Shown piece by piece: positions 10,646 through 24,500 of a stretch of DNA of 64,000 bases; within the stretch, counting starts at the first letter, position 1; every line of letters starts with the position of its first letter. The notes under the pieces are model-generated. The model was not told where the DNA came from and made no database searches. It saw nothing but the letters and a program-made list of their open reading frames with translations. The position numbers and the translations under genes were made by a program. Origin of the DNA: Daphnia pulex (lineage: Eukaryota > Arthropoda > Branchiopoda > Diplostraca > Daphniidae); assembly GCF_021134715.1 (NCBI RefSeq), contig NC_060018.1:11425501-11489500 (forward strand), given 5' to 3'.

Positions 10646-13600
10646 ACGACGCTGTTACGATCTACGCCCAGGCGTTGACAGAATCACTGGCGGACGGCTA
10701 CGATCCGCGCAATGGGACCAGCGTCATGGAACGCATCCGCAATCGGCGCTATCGATCGGTTCTTGGTTTCGACGTAAGTCAAATATTTCTATATGTTAAC
10801 CATCAGCATTTCTTATACACTGTTTGTTTCTTTTATACCCGCAAGGTGTTTATCGACTCGAACGGCGATGCTGAGGGTTATTACACGGTTCTATCCATGT
10901 TGCCTTTCCGGGAAAACCATTTCAAATCGGATGAAGGAACACGGCCCACCTACGTCATGCAGCCCGTTGGGCATTTCCAGCACAACATCAGCAGCGCTCG
11001 TCATTCACCCAACGATTCCCTCGTGAGTTTTTCACGGGTTCTTTTCTTTCTTGGAGACTTTGTAGCTATTTTGATTCTGGATTTTGATTTTTAAATGGTT
11101 TTATACCGTTGCTTTTCTGTATAGGTTTTTCTTTATTTGAACTCGAGTCGACCAGTCGACTGGATCGGATCCGGTCCACCCGTTCCCGAATCTCCTTGCG
11201 GTTACATGTCTGAAAAATGTTTCCGAGTCGCGACGCCCGACTGGCAGAGTTTCATCATTTGCACCTTATCCGGCGTTGTCCTCATTGTAACTATCGGCTT
11301 CGCTTCCAGGTGCGGATCCTGATTTCTATCCAAATTTTACACCCAGTGATTTTATTGATTCCTATAAAATAAATTTAATTGATCTTTTAACCTTCTGGTT
11401 TTTTGGCTGTCCCTTCCACAAACGATAGACACTACTGTTACGAATACAAATTGGCGTGCTTGCTCTGGAAGGTGGACATTCGCGAATTCATCATCACCAA
11501 TTCTAAGGATATTATCAACGATTGCCCGCAGTCCTCTACGTTGGCGGCGGTGACCTCGGATCCTCACGGAGCTCGAGGGCCTATCATTGCATTTTGTGGG
11601 CAAAGCAGCAGGCGCAACAGCAGCAGTGCCGGTTCCGGGTCGTCCTCCGGCGGCGTCAAGGAAGATTCGCCATCTGTCGACCTGGGCGTGAAACGTTTGT
11701 ACATCCGAACGGGAAGCTACAAGGGCAACGTCGTGGCCATCAAGGCCATCTCGTCGACGAAGAACGTCAATTTCACAAAGAACATGTGCAAGGAATTGAA
11801 GCAGATGACTTCCATCCGCCACGAGAATGTCGTCTCATTCATGGGAGTGTCCGTCGACTACGGGAGTGTGTCCATCTTGACGGCCTATTGCGCCCGCGGG
11901 AGCTTGGAGGACGTCCTGAAATTGGATTTCAAATTGGACACTTTCTTCATCGCCTCTCTCGTCACTGACTTGATCAAGGTATGTCCCTCGTCGCAGCTCA
12001 ATTATCGCTTATTTCAAAATTGAATTAATTGCAATACTTGATTATATTCGCAGGGGATGACCTTCCTGCACGACAGTGAAATCGTTTCGCACGGCAATCT
12101 GAAATCGTCCAACTGTTTGGTCGATTCGCGCTGGGTTTTGCAAATCACCGATTTCGGTCTGCATGAACTCAAAGGTAAATTATTTTGAGTTATAATTAAA
12201 AATTTGTAATAATTGGAACTAATATATTTTTGTTTAATTGCAGCCTCCAGTCCTGAAGCTCGAACGAAAACGACGTGTGACAATAGACGGCTTTTGTGGA
12301 GAGCTCCGGAACTGTTGCGCAACCCAAACTTTTTGCCTAGAGGAACCCAGAAAGGTGACGTCTTCTCATTTGGCATCATCCTCTACGAAATCTTTGGCCG
12401 TCAAGGACCTTGGGGAGATTTGTTGGACACCATGTCGACTAAAGGTATTTAAAAAAAAAATACAACTTTACTTTGACTCGAACAACAGTTTGCTGATCCA
12501 AGTTATTCCATATTGGCTGGACAGGAATCATCGAAAGAGTCGCCCATCCGGAATGGTTTTTCTACAAATTCTTCAGGCCGTCCGTTTCGCAGTTGGATTG
12601 CAAGGAGTACATCATTCGGTGCATGGAGGACTGCTGGCAAGAAACGCCAGAATTGCGTCCCAATTTCAAATCCATTCGTGGCCGTCTTAAGGAAATGGAA
12701 GCCGGATTGTAAGTTTCTCTATTATAAAAACCAAAAGGAAATTCAAATAATCAATTCGTTCGTTTTTGTTTCTTTTCCCAGGAAGCCCAACATTTTCGAC
12801 AGCTTCATGACCATGAACGAGAAGTATACGCATAACCTGGAAGGTCTCGTCCAGGAACGGACGGATCAACTCGTCGAGGAGAAGAAGAAGACGGAAGCAC
12901 TTTTACACCGGGTCTTGCCAAAGTAATTATTTTTTGTCGTGACAAATTTCCGCCATTCTAATTTTTAAAAAATCTCTTGCAATTAATCAGATCGGTAGTT
13001 GAATCGCTGAAAAGAGGAGAGCCCGTCAAGGCGGAGAGTTTCGATTCGGTCACAATCTACTTCAGCGACATCGTGGGATTCACGTCGCTGTCGGCGGCCA
13101 GCACTCCGCTCCAGGTCGTCGGTCTGCTCAACGAGCTCTACACTTTGTTCGACTCCATCCTGGAGAATTACGACGCCTACAAAGTGGAAACGGTCGGCGA
13201 CGCCTACATGGTGGCCAGCGGTTTGCCCATCCGCAACCGAGACCACCACGCAGCCGAAATCGCCTCGCTGGCCCTCCACCTTCTCTCCGAGATACGCAAT
13301 TTTCACATCCGGCACAGACCCGGAGAAACGCTCAAACTGCGCATTGGAATTCATTCAGGTATTGCTGCTGTGAAATCAGAGAATACGAATTATAAGTAAT
13401 ACGAAAATATTGATTGTGGTTGATCAGGTCCGTGCGTTGCCGGTGTGGTCGGCTTAAAAATGCCGAGGTATTGTCTTTTTGGCGACACAGTTAACACTGC
13501 GTCCAGGATGGAATCAACCGGTCAAGCTCTCCGCATTCACATTTCTAGAGCCACCAAAGAGCTTTTAGATCGGTTAGGCGGTTTCATCACTGAAGAGCGT

Positions 13601-13990
13601 GGAATGACGTCCATTCGAGTAAGTTGCACTCGCGACTTCAACTGAATTGCAAATGTTAATCAAATCAAATAATATCTTTTTTTTTTCTTTCAACTACTAA
13701 AGGGCAAAGGTGAAATGATGACGTATTGGCTGGTTGGTGAAGAGGCGGGGCGTACTGGGCGTACTAGACGTACCAGGCGTCTTTCTACAGTTGAAATGGA
13801 CGTACCGCCGCCGTCTACTCTCCAGTCAACAATCGACGCCCATCAATCAGCGGCTCATGAAGTTCCACATTACCTGTCGGACAAAGTCCACACGCTCTCT
13901 GAATTGAACCCTATTGACGAATCGCTAACAATGATGAGCCATCAGGAGCTAAATAATGATGTCCACATTAGCGTCGATGGCAGGCATTAA
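10646..13990 (+). CDS. Receptor guanylate cyclase, 3' part
   Basis: Membrane receptor that makes cGMP from GTP. Eleven phase-consistent exons: 10646-10773, 10846-11022, 11125-11309, 11429-11978, 12054-12174, 12244-12444, 12525-12708, 12782-12922, 12991-13358, 13428-13618 and 13703-13990, about 843 residues. In order: the end of an ANF-receptor-type ligand domain ([14 protein letters not shown]), one membrane segment ([17 protein letters not shown]), a protein-kinase-like domain, a coiled linker ([20 protein letters not shown]) and the cyclase domain. The kinase-like domain has HGN instead of HRD but keeps DFG, as in known pseudokinase regions of this family. Cyclase residues are present: FSDIVGFT and VGDAYM metal aspartates, KVETVGD and RYCLFGDT for guanine recognition, NTASRMES arginine. 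The first exon starts in mid-codon; about 350 N-terminal ectodomain residues and the start are not found in the window. Exact orthology unknown. Confidence 0.93.
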
Positions 13991-15569
13991 TACTCTAATG
14001 TTTTTTTGGTATTTTAAATGCAAGAACGCAGAAAATTTGCGCGTCTTTTGCATAACATTTTGAAATTCTCCCTCAATGTCCGCTATTATTGTTTGAAATT
14101 TTTGACTCGTTTGACATTTTCTCTAATTAACTGCCGCAGGAAATTATGTATAGGTTTGATTCTAGTCACGACTCAAGAGGACAGACAATTCTAATGCTAT
14201 TAAAATGATAGATATTCTCATCTTTCCGTATACGCTGGGTCCAATGTGCAGTAATCGGAAGTCTGTGATATTAGCGCGTGTGGCGATTTGTGTGCGTGCA
14301 ATTTTTTGTTGGTGTAATATTTGGTTTCTCCTTTTATTGTATTGCCGGTGACAGTTTTGTATTTCCTTTCTTTTTAGAATTTTAGCAATAAGTATATATA
14401 TAGAGGATATGTCGAAAGAATGTAGAGCGAAAGAATTACGATGAGGAAACTGGTAAATTCGGTGGTGTCAGTCGTCAACAATTTCTCACAATGCGACATA
14501 TTTCATTGGATAATAATAAATTACTCCCAAGCTTATATTATATCAATAATGCTCGATCGTATAGTATAGGCTACATATGCAGGACTTGGAAAAGAGATTT
14601 TTTTGAAGCCTATATATATAACTTTCTTTGCAAAATATACACACAATTTATTGCAAATTTATGTAACATTTTTACAAGGAGAGACATTCGAGTTGTTCAT
14701 TGAATTTTGGGAAGTGGATTATGTAACACCGGATGCTGGAAACACAGAGACAGAGCCGTTTGTTTCGTGCTCGGGTGGAATTGCTCTTCAAGCGAAGAGA
14801 TGTCGATGTCGATAGTATGCAGAGAAAAATCTAAACATTGCACGTCTCTTATTGCGCAATCTAGTGGATACGTGAGCGGCGCTTGCTGTCGAGCTGAAAG
14901 TCGTCAAGTGGCGTCGAATATATAACGCCGTTGAAATTGGGAGGCTCGACTAAAGATCACGCGTGTGAGTTTATTGAGAGATCTGCAGCACTGGGCCATT
15001 TCGTGATAACGGTCGGGATGAAAATTGCGGATGAGAGCTGCTCCTCAATTCGGGCCTCAATTCAAAACATCATCATCTGACGTGGTCCGTAATGAGCATA
15101 CATTAAGGTGTTGATAAGTTTGTAATTTTGCCCACCAGGTGGGTCACACTGATGTTTGATGATGACCCAGATTACGTCTTCAATCTTGTCTACGGGTTTC
15201 TATTATTATTTTAAAATTATTTTCTTTTCAGTTAACTTAGAAATGTAATACCGGCATAAATGATTAATTATGACTTACGCGAGAAAAAAAGTTTTTCGCC
15301 CTGATGACGTAACCGGTCCGTCCGTAGTAAAGTTGGCGAAAGTTCCCTCATATTAGACATCTGACGATTAACAAACTGAATTTCTCGATTCTTTAGCAAT
15401 ATTGGACGAAGAATAACGTTCAGTTCGAGTCTCAATCTCGTCCTCAACTGTCGTTAAATTAGAAAAATAATGTCAGGCATTTCACGTGAATTCATAGTAT
15501 TCAGGTACAGACACAGAACGGGCTTTATAACATGAATTCCGCATATAACCACAATTTATCCGTGGTATT
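13991..15569. other. Intergenic / 3' UTR interval between convergent genes
   Basis: The guanylate cyclase gene (+) and the DH44-receptor-like gene (-) end tail to tail here. AATAAA near 14513 could serve the + gene and TTTATT near 14970 the - gene. No coding sequence seen. Confidence 0.5.
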
Positions 15570-18500
15570 TTAAGTCTTACCACTGCTGCTGCTTGGTCCA
15601 AAGGTGTTCAGATGAAGGACTGAAATGGGAGTGAATGGCGCAACCATCGTCACTTCACTGAAGGCTGAATCACGCTTGCTACTGTGATCCGGATAGCTGT
15701 AAAGTCTAAATTAAATTAGCAAAAATAAAATTAGATCAGAATTAGATTTTGATATATTTATAGACAGACCATTGACTGAACTAATGTAAGATGAAAGAAG
15801 TGGTTTGTTCACCTGCTGCATGGAGCTCGAGATCCCTCCTTGGAGTTGCGCTTGCTGTCTGTCGCCGTGTCATTTCTTCGACTGCCGTGATTTTGGGAAT
15901 CTTCGAGCCAGCGACTGGTCATCTTCCACCTGGCCCAGTTGTGTCTCAACGTGTTGCGCACTTCCGTGTTGAGGAAGCAGAAGAAAAGGGTCACCAGGAA
16001 TCCCTAAATCAGAAAACATAAGTATAGTCTCGTTATCAAATATTTTCTTCCTGTCGCTTATTTCACAACTCGAACGAATAATTCTGGAGTCTGAGAAACA
16101 TCAATGATAACATTATCGATCGGATCTCACGAAAAGTCTAGTCCAGTCATTTTTTTCAATCAAAGATGAATTGAAAATTATGCGGGAGCAAATGATTATT
16201 ATTGGTGAACTTGGTCAAATTAATCGAGTGAAATGTGACAGCGGAAGTAAGACTAGAGAGTTCTATGATTACAGCAGAGTGCGACGTGTCTTGACTCATA
16301 AGTACCTACGTAATGAGATCTGAAATATTCTAATGATTCACTTTCTATATTTGCGCATGGGAAACTTTAAAGCGATGGAGAAAGTAGCAGCTTGTCATTA
16401 AAGCAAACTTTCGACTGGCTCATCTAAATGTAATGCAGCAGCGGAGGGTTCAATCGATCGATACTTATAAACCAGTGAGTTATTTATTAAGAATTTATTA
16501 AGAAGGAGCAAGTTGAAAATGATCGACGTGAGGAACTGATGTAATAGTCAAAAGCAGGTAAAAATAGGAGCGCTGATTATAGTTCCAAGAGTACCTTACA
16601 CCACCCAAAGCGCAGAAGAATCCTAAGTAATCCGTTGATTATTTCGTAAATTTGCTAACTTATTAATGCACGCTTTCAACTCTTAACCGAATGTGCTACT
16701 CCCCTAATCTCCGAAAAAGAGAGGTGCACATACAGCATAATGCGAAAGTTTAGGTCGAATTACTATAGAAATTCTTATCCGACTCTAATGAAAGACAGCG
16801 GACTACTTATACATAGAGCGTAGCCGAAACCAGCAATAAACACCTCCAGATTTGAGAGAGTAATTGGAGGTAAACTCCCATTCAGCAGTTGAGCACATAT
16901 ACGCATAGCCCCCGCCGAACAGTAACGCAATCCGGCAATTTTAATTTAAAAACGAAATTTTCTTTTATGGAAATTCATGACCCGTCTCATTTGTTCGAAC
17001 TAACGAATGTGCCTTTCGATATTGCTGGCAAAGTTACAGCGACACAAGTTATACAGTTTACCGGAAGGGACAATTGCACGGGAGAGTAAACAGTTAAAAT
17101 AATACACATGACGTGCATGTGTGAGCAATACCTGTGTGGAAAGTAGGACAGCTCGAATGTGTGAGAAATAAATGGCGATGAGTCCTTCCGTCGGGCCGGC
17201 GATGACCAGGACGTAAGTGAGTCCGAGGAGCGGGATCAGCACCAGAAGGGCCTTGCTGCCTTTGCGGTATTGTTGCGTCTCGACCGAATTGGCCGAACGC
17301 AATTTCGTTATCAGAACCTGCAAACAAAAACATCGCCAATTAAAAGAATTTAAATCAGTTCATCTGAAATCGGGTGGTTGGGGGATTCTTTTTCCTTTAC
17401 GATTCTGAAGATAAATGATAAATGCGTTTGCGAGATGGAATTGAATGGATACTGTTAGCCGCCATTAATAAATCTATGTGCGTCTGTTTGAACTTGACTC
17501 TAACTGTATCCGTTCTCTAGGTTTTGCCGGCTATAATGGGTTTGAACTTTCGTTCTATACAGTATATAGGTTCGATATCCCACACTCTTTGATCTGACTA
17601 GCGATACAATGTCAAACGACGAGGACACTTGTAATACACACTTACGCAGCATAGGCTAATTAATTTTCGTTCCGCCTCCTTTTTTTCAACAAAATTCCCA
17701 GTTCCTACGGTTGCTATTATGAGATTGGAAAGCGACGGTGTCGAAACTGCTAGAATGGTGAGCCGGCAAGTCGTTTGATCCTTACAGTCTGAACCCATCG
17801 CCCTTTTCTTCGTTATTCGCACCAAGGAATTCGGGTCTGCAGCCCAAGATGTCGACTGTGCAAAATGGAAACATCTCCTGGACTCGATCAACTGAAAGGG
17901 CTCGCCCACATAATTCCAGCGATAGTTATTGTGTTTTTTGTTTTATGATATTCTGCAGCGACTGAGAATATAGAGAGAAGCCCAAAATTACAAGGAAGAA
18001 AAGGCCGGGGGTGCCCGCAACTTACCCACATGATCTTGACAAGGAAGAGAATGTTGACGAAAAGTACGACGATGGCCGGCGTCATGTAGATCCAGTCGTA
18101 ACTGTTGGCCGCCATCCACGGACAGCTGGCCAGGAACGACTCCAGGTCCAGCTTCTGCTTTAAACGACGCACAAAAACAACCCACATATAATCAACAACT
18201 GCAAGTTCATTACACCAAAGTTGTCAATCGACTCCGTCATATAAGTTGGCGCGCGTGCGGATGCATTGGATGACGAATGGATTTTGCGCAAATGAAAAGG
18301 TTATTTGCTCCGAAATTCGGAGCCGACCATCCAGGGCACAGGGTAGGGTCATTAGATACGGGGTAATAATGTAAAAATGCTCGTAACACTGTAATATAAG
18401 TTTGAGACTTTTATCAACAACAATTTGTCGTCGGATATCCATGCCCGAGTAATAGACCCTTATTTCTAAGTTGCTTATTTTTTTTTTCGAGTGTTAGCGT

Positions 18501-21500
18501 ATAAGGAAACTTGTAATCAGGTGATGTCTATCATAAACTTGGCGGCGAGTGGGTGTGCGAAAGGAATTAGAAAGGCGAGAGAAGTGAAAGTGAAGAGGTG
18601 AAGGACTTACGTGCTGGCCTTCGGTCGACGTGTAGGTGAACCAGTTGGCTTTGACGACGACCCAAACGATGACGACCGGCAACGGAATCCCTGCCAAACG
18701 AACAATGTTAGAAAAAATAACCAATTAAACATTTTGATTTAGCCAAATAAAAAGAAAATTCGTGTACGCGATAGGATTACAAAATGAGAATGACTCCATC
18801 ATGTGTAAAATTGTTTTACGAATAAGTATAGTAGCCTACTGCTTCATATTTTACTGGGAGTATATTAATAAAGAAGAGAGAACTAATGATGTTAATAATG
18901 CTATCGCGGTATCGCCAATCGATTTCTTCTGCAAATAAAAGAAAAGAGACAAAACAAAATAAAATCTAAGAATCAACTGAGAAAGGAGAGACGGCCAGAT
19001 CGGATGTCCTGGGCTTCCCATTTCCTTAATGAACTTTTCTCCCATTCTTGATGTGCGCTTTCAGTCGAACGAAACGAAACGCCCCAACAAAAATCTAGCC
19101 GCACACTATTTTCTCTCTTCTTCTCCGTAATAATGTTCCGCATCTTGCTATGTATACAGGTCGCTTTCACGGGAAACGGAAGACGATGAAACAAGTTAGC
19201 CCGATGGGAAATCCCAGCAGTATATACTAAAAACAAATCTTGTCCCTTCCCAAGTCGACTCTGATTTCCCCCATTTTTTTAAATGTCATCTGATCCTACC
19301 GTACAGTCGTCCAGTTATTTCCTCATCAAAATAAAGTCAATTCGGTCGTAAGTTCTGTTTATATATACATTAGAATTTAGATTGCGTTTCTTCCGGCTGT
19401 ATCAGCCGCGGAATGACAAGAGGAATGAGGCCAAAATCGATTAGAAACCGAACGTATGCGAGATGCTAAATTTGATCAATTAACCGATTTCATAAAACGT
19501 TAGCCCCGCCCTTTAATTAACGCCAAAATGAATCAGGCCATTTTAAAAAGACAATAAAAGACAATTAATTCAATCAAATGCTCATTCAAATTAATCAAAT
19601 GCTTTTCGCTGGCTATGCTGGCCAATATGCTGTAGAAGTAGTAGGACGGATGCCAATACATGTTGGGTCGATGAAATAACACGCGCTGCAACTTATATTT
19701 TACAACTACACAATAGAGAGAGGAGGGTGGATGAAAAAAGACATCGTCGATGACGACGGGGTCGCACAATAAAACGGAATGGGGGAAAAATGCGCATTCA
19801 TAGAGCCTTCTTGCGTGATCGTTCACAAAGGAACAGCATGAATAGGCCTAGTGCCATAGTGCGACGCTCTCTTTTTTATTTGTGGGTTTCCTTTTCTCTT
19901 TTTATTTGAAATTCCTATCCACAAATATGACGATCGCCGTCTTTCGTGATGAGCGACCTCCATTTTCAGTCGACTCTGTTTGTATATCTTTCCTGCTCTA
20001 TAAATCCTGGTAGAATTTTTATTCTATACTGCACCAGCTACTAATCTGATGAAATCGTACGGTTAAGAATTGGAAAAAGTAAAAAGAATCGGGAATCAAC
20101 AACGATCGAAGTAAATGACACACACACAAAAAAAAGGAAATGAATGAATGAACGGATAGTCATCTTATATACCCCAGCCAATAAGGGCGTAGATGCGCAA
20201 CCGGATCTTGTCGGCAGAAAACGTCTCCACGACGAGCATGTAGAGATAAAAACCTATGTGGCGAAAGGTCAAGAATGAATACAGCGGATATCATACATAC
20301 ACCACCAGGCCAATAATACACGATAGTTTTATTATTCGTTTTCAAAAGAAGAAAAGAAATATAGGAAAAGCGCTCAGTAGAGTGGGAAGGTAACAGAGCG
20401 GAATCAGAGTCGCCATTCAGCACATATAGTCACGTACACATTCAGGTTTGTCCCTTTTTTTTCCTCCCTCTGTCGTCGTTATGTATACCAGCGTTCCTTC
20501 CTCTGTTGAGTCTCTTGACGGCCGTCGATCCTTCGAAATGTACAGCCCATATATACTCCATCAGCATGTTGCAGGCCTTTCTATCCTATCACACCCGTCA
20601 CTTTCTATAGTCGCTTTTATATACGAGGGCCGAAGGAAGGAAGGAGAGCGGAGAAGGTCCTCCAACATCATTGTGTTGGAAGTGAAGTGGGAATATAATT
20701 GAATTTGGACGACTAACGAGAGATGAACCGATCGTGATTCTCTTACGTATTTAAAAAAATAGTCAACTTGGGAGTTGGGATATAGGCCTTAAATACCTTC
20801 GACGAACATCCAAAAGAAGTTGGTTAGGTGGAAGTAGTGCAAGAAAATGACGATGATACAGGATCCTTTGTTGGTTTCGCCCCGGTACAACTATAAATAT
20901 CAATAAATATATTTTTTTTTAATTATTATTATTAGCGGACTGGAATTTGAAATGCACACGTACGCACCTGCAGAGTGGCCGTGACGATCCAGAGCAGGTC
21001 GGCCATGACGTACGTGATGAGTAAGTGCGTGTGAATGGTGTTGCGCAAGCAGCGTAGGTCCCTGTACAAACACGAACGTTGACAAGAGCATACGATTAAG
21101 ATGAGGTATATCACTATACCAGTTAATAACAACTAGCTAAATCTGGTGCCTATTTGTGAAACATGGGCTAAACTCGTAGATTAAAGTCAAATCGTCCATT
21201 TACAAAGTCTGAAATAACACATTGAATCGTTTCCCGATAGCTGGAATCATTATTGCGTTATTCCATTTGGCTGATGACAAAATGCCAGTAATTCATCTGG
21301 GGAATAGCTCCGAATAATATACATAGCATTATTTGGAAAAAATGTCCGGTAATAATCACTTTGGATTCCATGTCCATGTCCAATACATTAGTAGCAGTAA
21401 TGTATTTCAGGAGAAACGATCGTTTATATAATACTCTCCCAGTCCAGAAAGTAGACGCAATGCTTTAACAATGACATTCATAGGCGCACATGCGTCCATA

Positions 21501-24500
21501 CGTCTATAGATGGAAATAGATGTACAATGCTGGGGATTGTTCTTGTCCATCTGGAGACCAGAGACGACATTGTCAGGGCTTTTAGGCATTATTACGGCGT
21601 GTTGTGTACACGCATGTATATCTTGTAACGGTGTCTGGCAACAGCACGTGAATGATTCCCACGCGTTCTCAGCTTTCCATGATTCGACCAATCGGAGGGT
21701 GCGGAGGGATTAGAACACGTCATATGAGCCTTCGCCTCTATACAGTTCGACTGTCAACAAACATAACAGACGTTCCATCTGGCATGTTTATACACCTCCC
21801 GCAAAGCTGCATGTTTGCCAATGGAATCCGCAATTAAAAGGGATATCGCGCTGCCGGGATCACGTTTCTTCTCGAACCGTAAATACTTCGTCTTTTCAAA
21901 TATATTATTTGCGACGCACGGCCATATATTGATCGATGTCCGCTTCCAACACAGTGTCGCACTTAGTCCCACCACAAGAATTTTTTTTTTCCAATTTCAG
22001 AGACTTAGTTATATAGGCTTTTTTTTTAGTGTTGCCACACCACGCCGGTTACGGGACGGAAAAGGACACGAACAAACGTCAGAAGATTAAACCGATGTAT
22101 ATTTCAACGTGTCCACTGGTTGCCTTCCACTGGACATGAAACACACGGCACGAACAGGAAAAAACGAGACGAGACGAGACACAATGGCTGCCAGACCACG
22201 CGTCTCAACACACAAAAAGGTACAATCCAGAAAGGAGATGCCGTCGTGGGCTCACACAATTCGGGATACACAAACACACAATTTACACACACAATTTAGA
22301 TTAGTTTAAGTACGCACGAAAAACTGTAAGTGCTGGTGAAGCCAAGCAAAAAAGGAAAATTACGGAGCGGAGATGTGGGTCTCGCGACGAATGGATTCCA
22401 AGTGCTCGCGTGGTGGTAAGCTCCGCCCTTCGTCTCCGAGTCCCTTACCCCTCGCGCTGCGTTGCCAGGTCCAAATTAAAACGCACGCTCTTGGCGGGCT
22501 CAGGAACGCCAACATCGCCGGCCCTGCGCTTCGTCATACGAAGAGCACCCTCTCGGATCCGGACGGATTCCAGGGGAAACAAGTGGTGAGCTGGTCGATG
22601 GCGTTCAGTCCCCTTCGTCTGGACGGTCGCGGAGCGGACCACTCCGTCATCGCCAGGGAATGTTTGCAGGATCCTTCCAGTCGGCCACGATCCACGAGGC
22701 GTAGCTGGATCGATGATGACGACGATGTCTCCTACTTCGAGATTTGGGCCTTCTCGGTACCATTTCTCGCGCTCGGTGAGGCTCGGTAGAACCTCCTTCA
22801 TCCAACGATGCCAGAATTGATCCGCAACAGCCTGCGAGATTCGCCATCTCTGCTTGGCGTTCAAATCATCCTTGGTGAAGACGTCAGGCGGAAGATTTGG
22901 AGTTGCACGGCCCAGCAGTAGATGGTTTGGGGTCAAACATTCGGGATCGGTCGCGTCCTCGCTCATTGGGGTCAACTTGCGACTATTGAGGATGTTCTCG
23001 ACGAGCGTGAGGGCGGTTAACAGGATCTCGTCGGTGAGGCGTTGATTTCCTAGTACTGCTTGCAACGCGATCTTGGCGGCACGAACCATCCGTTCCCAAC
23101 TACCCCCGAAATGTGGAGCAGCTGGAGGATTGAAAACCCATTTTGACGGCTGACGACTCAGGTGCCGCTGGATGGCATGTTGGTTCAAGTTCTGGAGGCA
23201 TTCGGCCAGCTCTCGTTGCGCTCCGACGAAGTTAGTCCCGTTGTCGCTGTGATAAGACGCTGGGACGCCGCGACGATTCTGGAAGCGTTCGAGTGCAGCG
23301 ATGAAGGAACTTGTATCCATTGAATAAGCCATTTCGAGGTGGACGCATCTTGAAGTCTGGCATGTAAAGAGAACACCCCAACGTTTGATGGTACGACGGA
23401 AAATTAACACCTCGATGGGGCCGAAGTAATCTACACCGGTGTGGGTGAACGCGGGATAGCCAATTTTTAACCGGGAAGCGGGTAGAGCAGCCATGAATGG
23501 ATTCCTTGCTTTCGCGTTTATCCTTCTGCAACGGTGACACTGGTGGTAAGCTCGTTGGGCCGCGATTCGGCCCTTCGGAATCCAGTATTGCTGACGCGCC
23601 TCGTGATGAAGCTGGCTAGCCGATAGATGGCCGCGATCACGGTGGAGTTTGAAGAGAATTAGCTCAGTCATCCGCTCGGAACGAGGCAGAATGATTGGGT
23701 GGCGGACGTCGATCGGGAGAGGCGCCTTTTCAAGTCGCCCGCCAACACACATGAGGCCGTGGTGGTCGAAGTAAGGAGTCAACTTGACGATCTTGGAAAT
23801 CTCTTCGATTTGGTGGCCGGCCCGTAAGTCGTTCACCTCCTGTTGAAACGCGTTAGATTGCATCCGGCGGAGAATGAACGCCTTTCCAACTTCAATTTCT
23901 TCGACCGAGAGTTGGCCTATTGAACGCTGGTTGCGGTCCTTTTGACGGGCGTTCCGGATGAAGCGATAAATATAGGCGACGGTGTTGAAGATGATCAAAG
24001 GCCGGGATTTCCGTTCGATGAGAAGATCGATTGCGTCGCTTTCTCTTTGTACAAGCCCGACCCAGGACGTTTCGCGGATCTCTGGGTCGCTTGCTTCCAC
24101 CGGCGGAAGAACCTTGAGTTTCGGCCATTCGTGGAGGCCTTGAAGAAACGGCGGACCGGAGAACCAACGATGGTCAACGGTAAACTCAGAAGGATCCAAA
24201 CCACGGCTGGCGTCATCGGCAGGATTGCTGGCGCTTGGGACGTAATTCCATTGAGCGGGCGTTGAACTTTCGAATATTTCGCCAACGCGATTTCCGACGT
24301 AATTGTTGAAACGGCAATTACGGGATGTGATCCAGCTAAGGACGGTTGTAGAATCGGTCCAATAAAGAATTTGGTCGAAGACGATGTCCAGCTCTGTACG
24401 CACTTGTGCGCCGAGACGCGCGGCAAGAACGGCAGCATTAAGTTCTAGACGTGGGATTGTCAGGAATTTAAGCGGAGCGACTCTAGCTTTCGAGATGATG

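Noticed and set aside
22373..22789. + strand frames opposite gag-pol of element 1
   Set aside because: Mirror readings of a strongly coding minus strand; several similar ones occur along both BEL/Pao elements.
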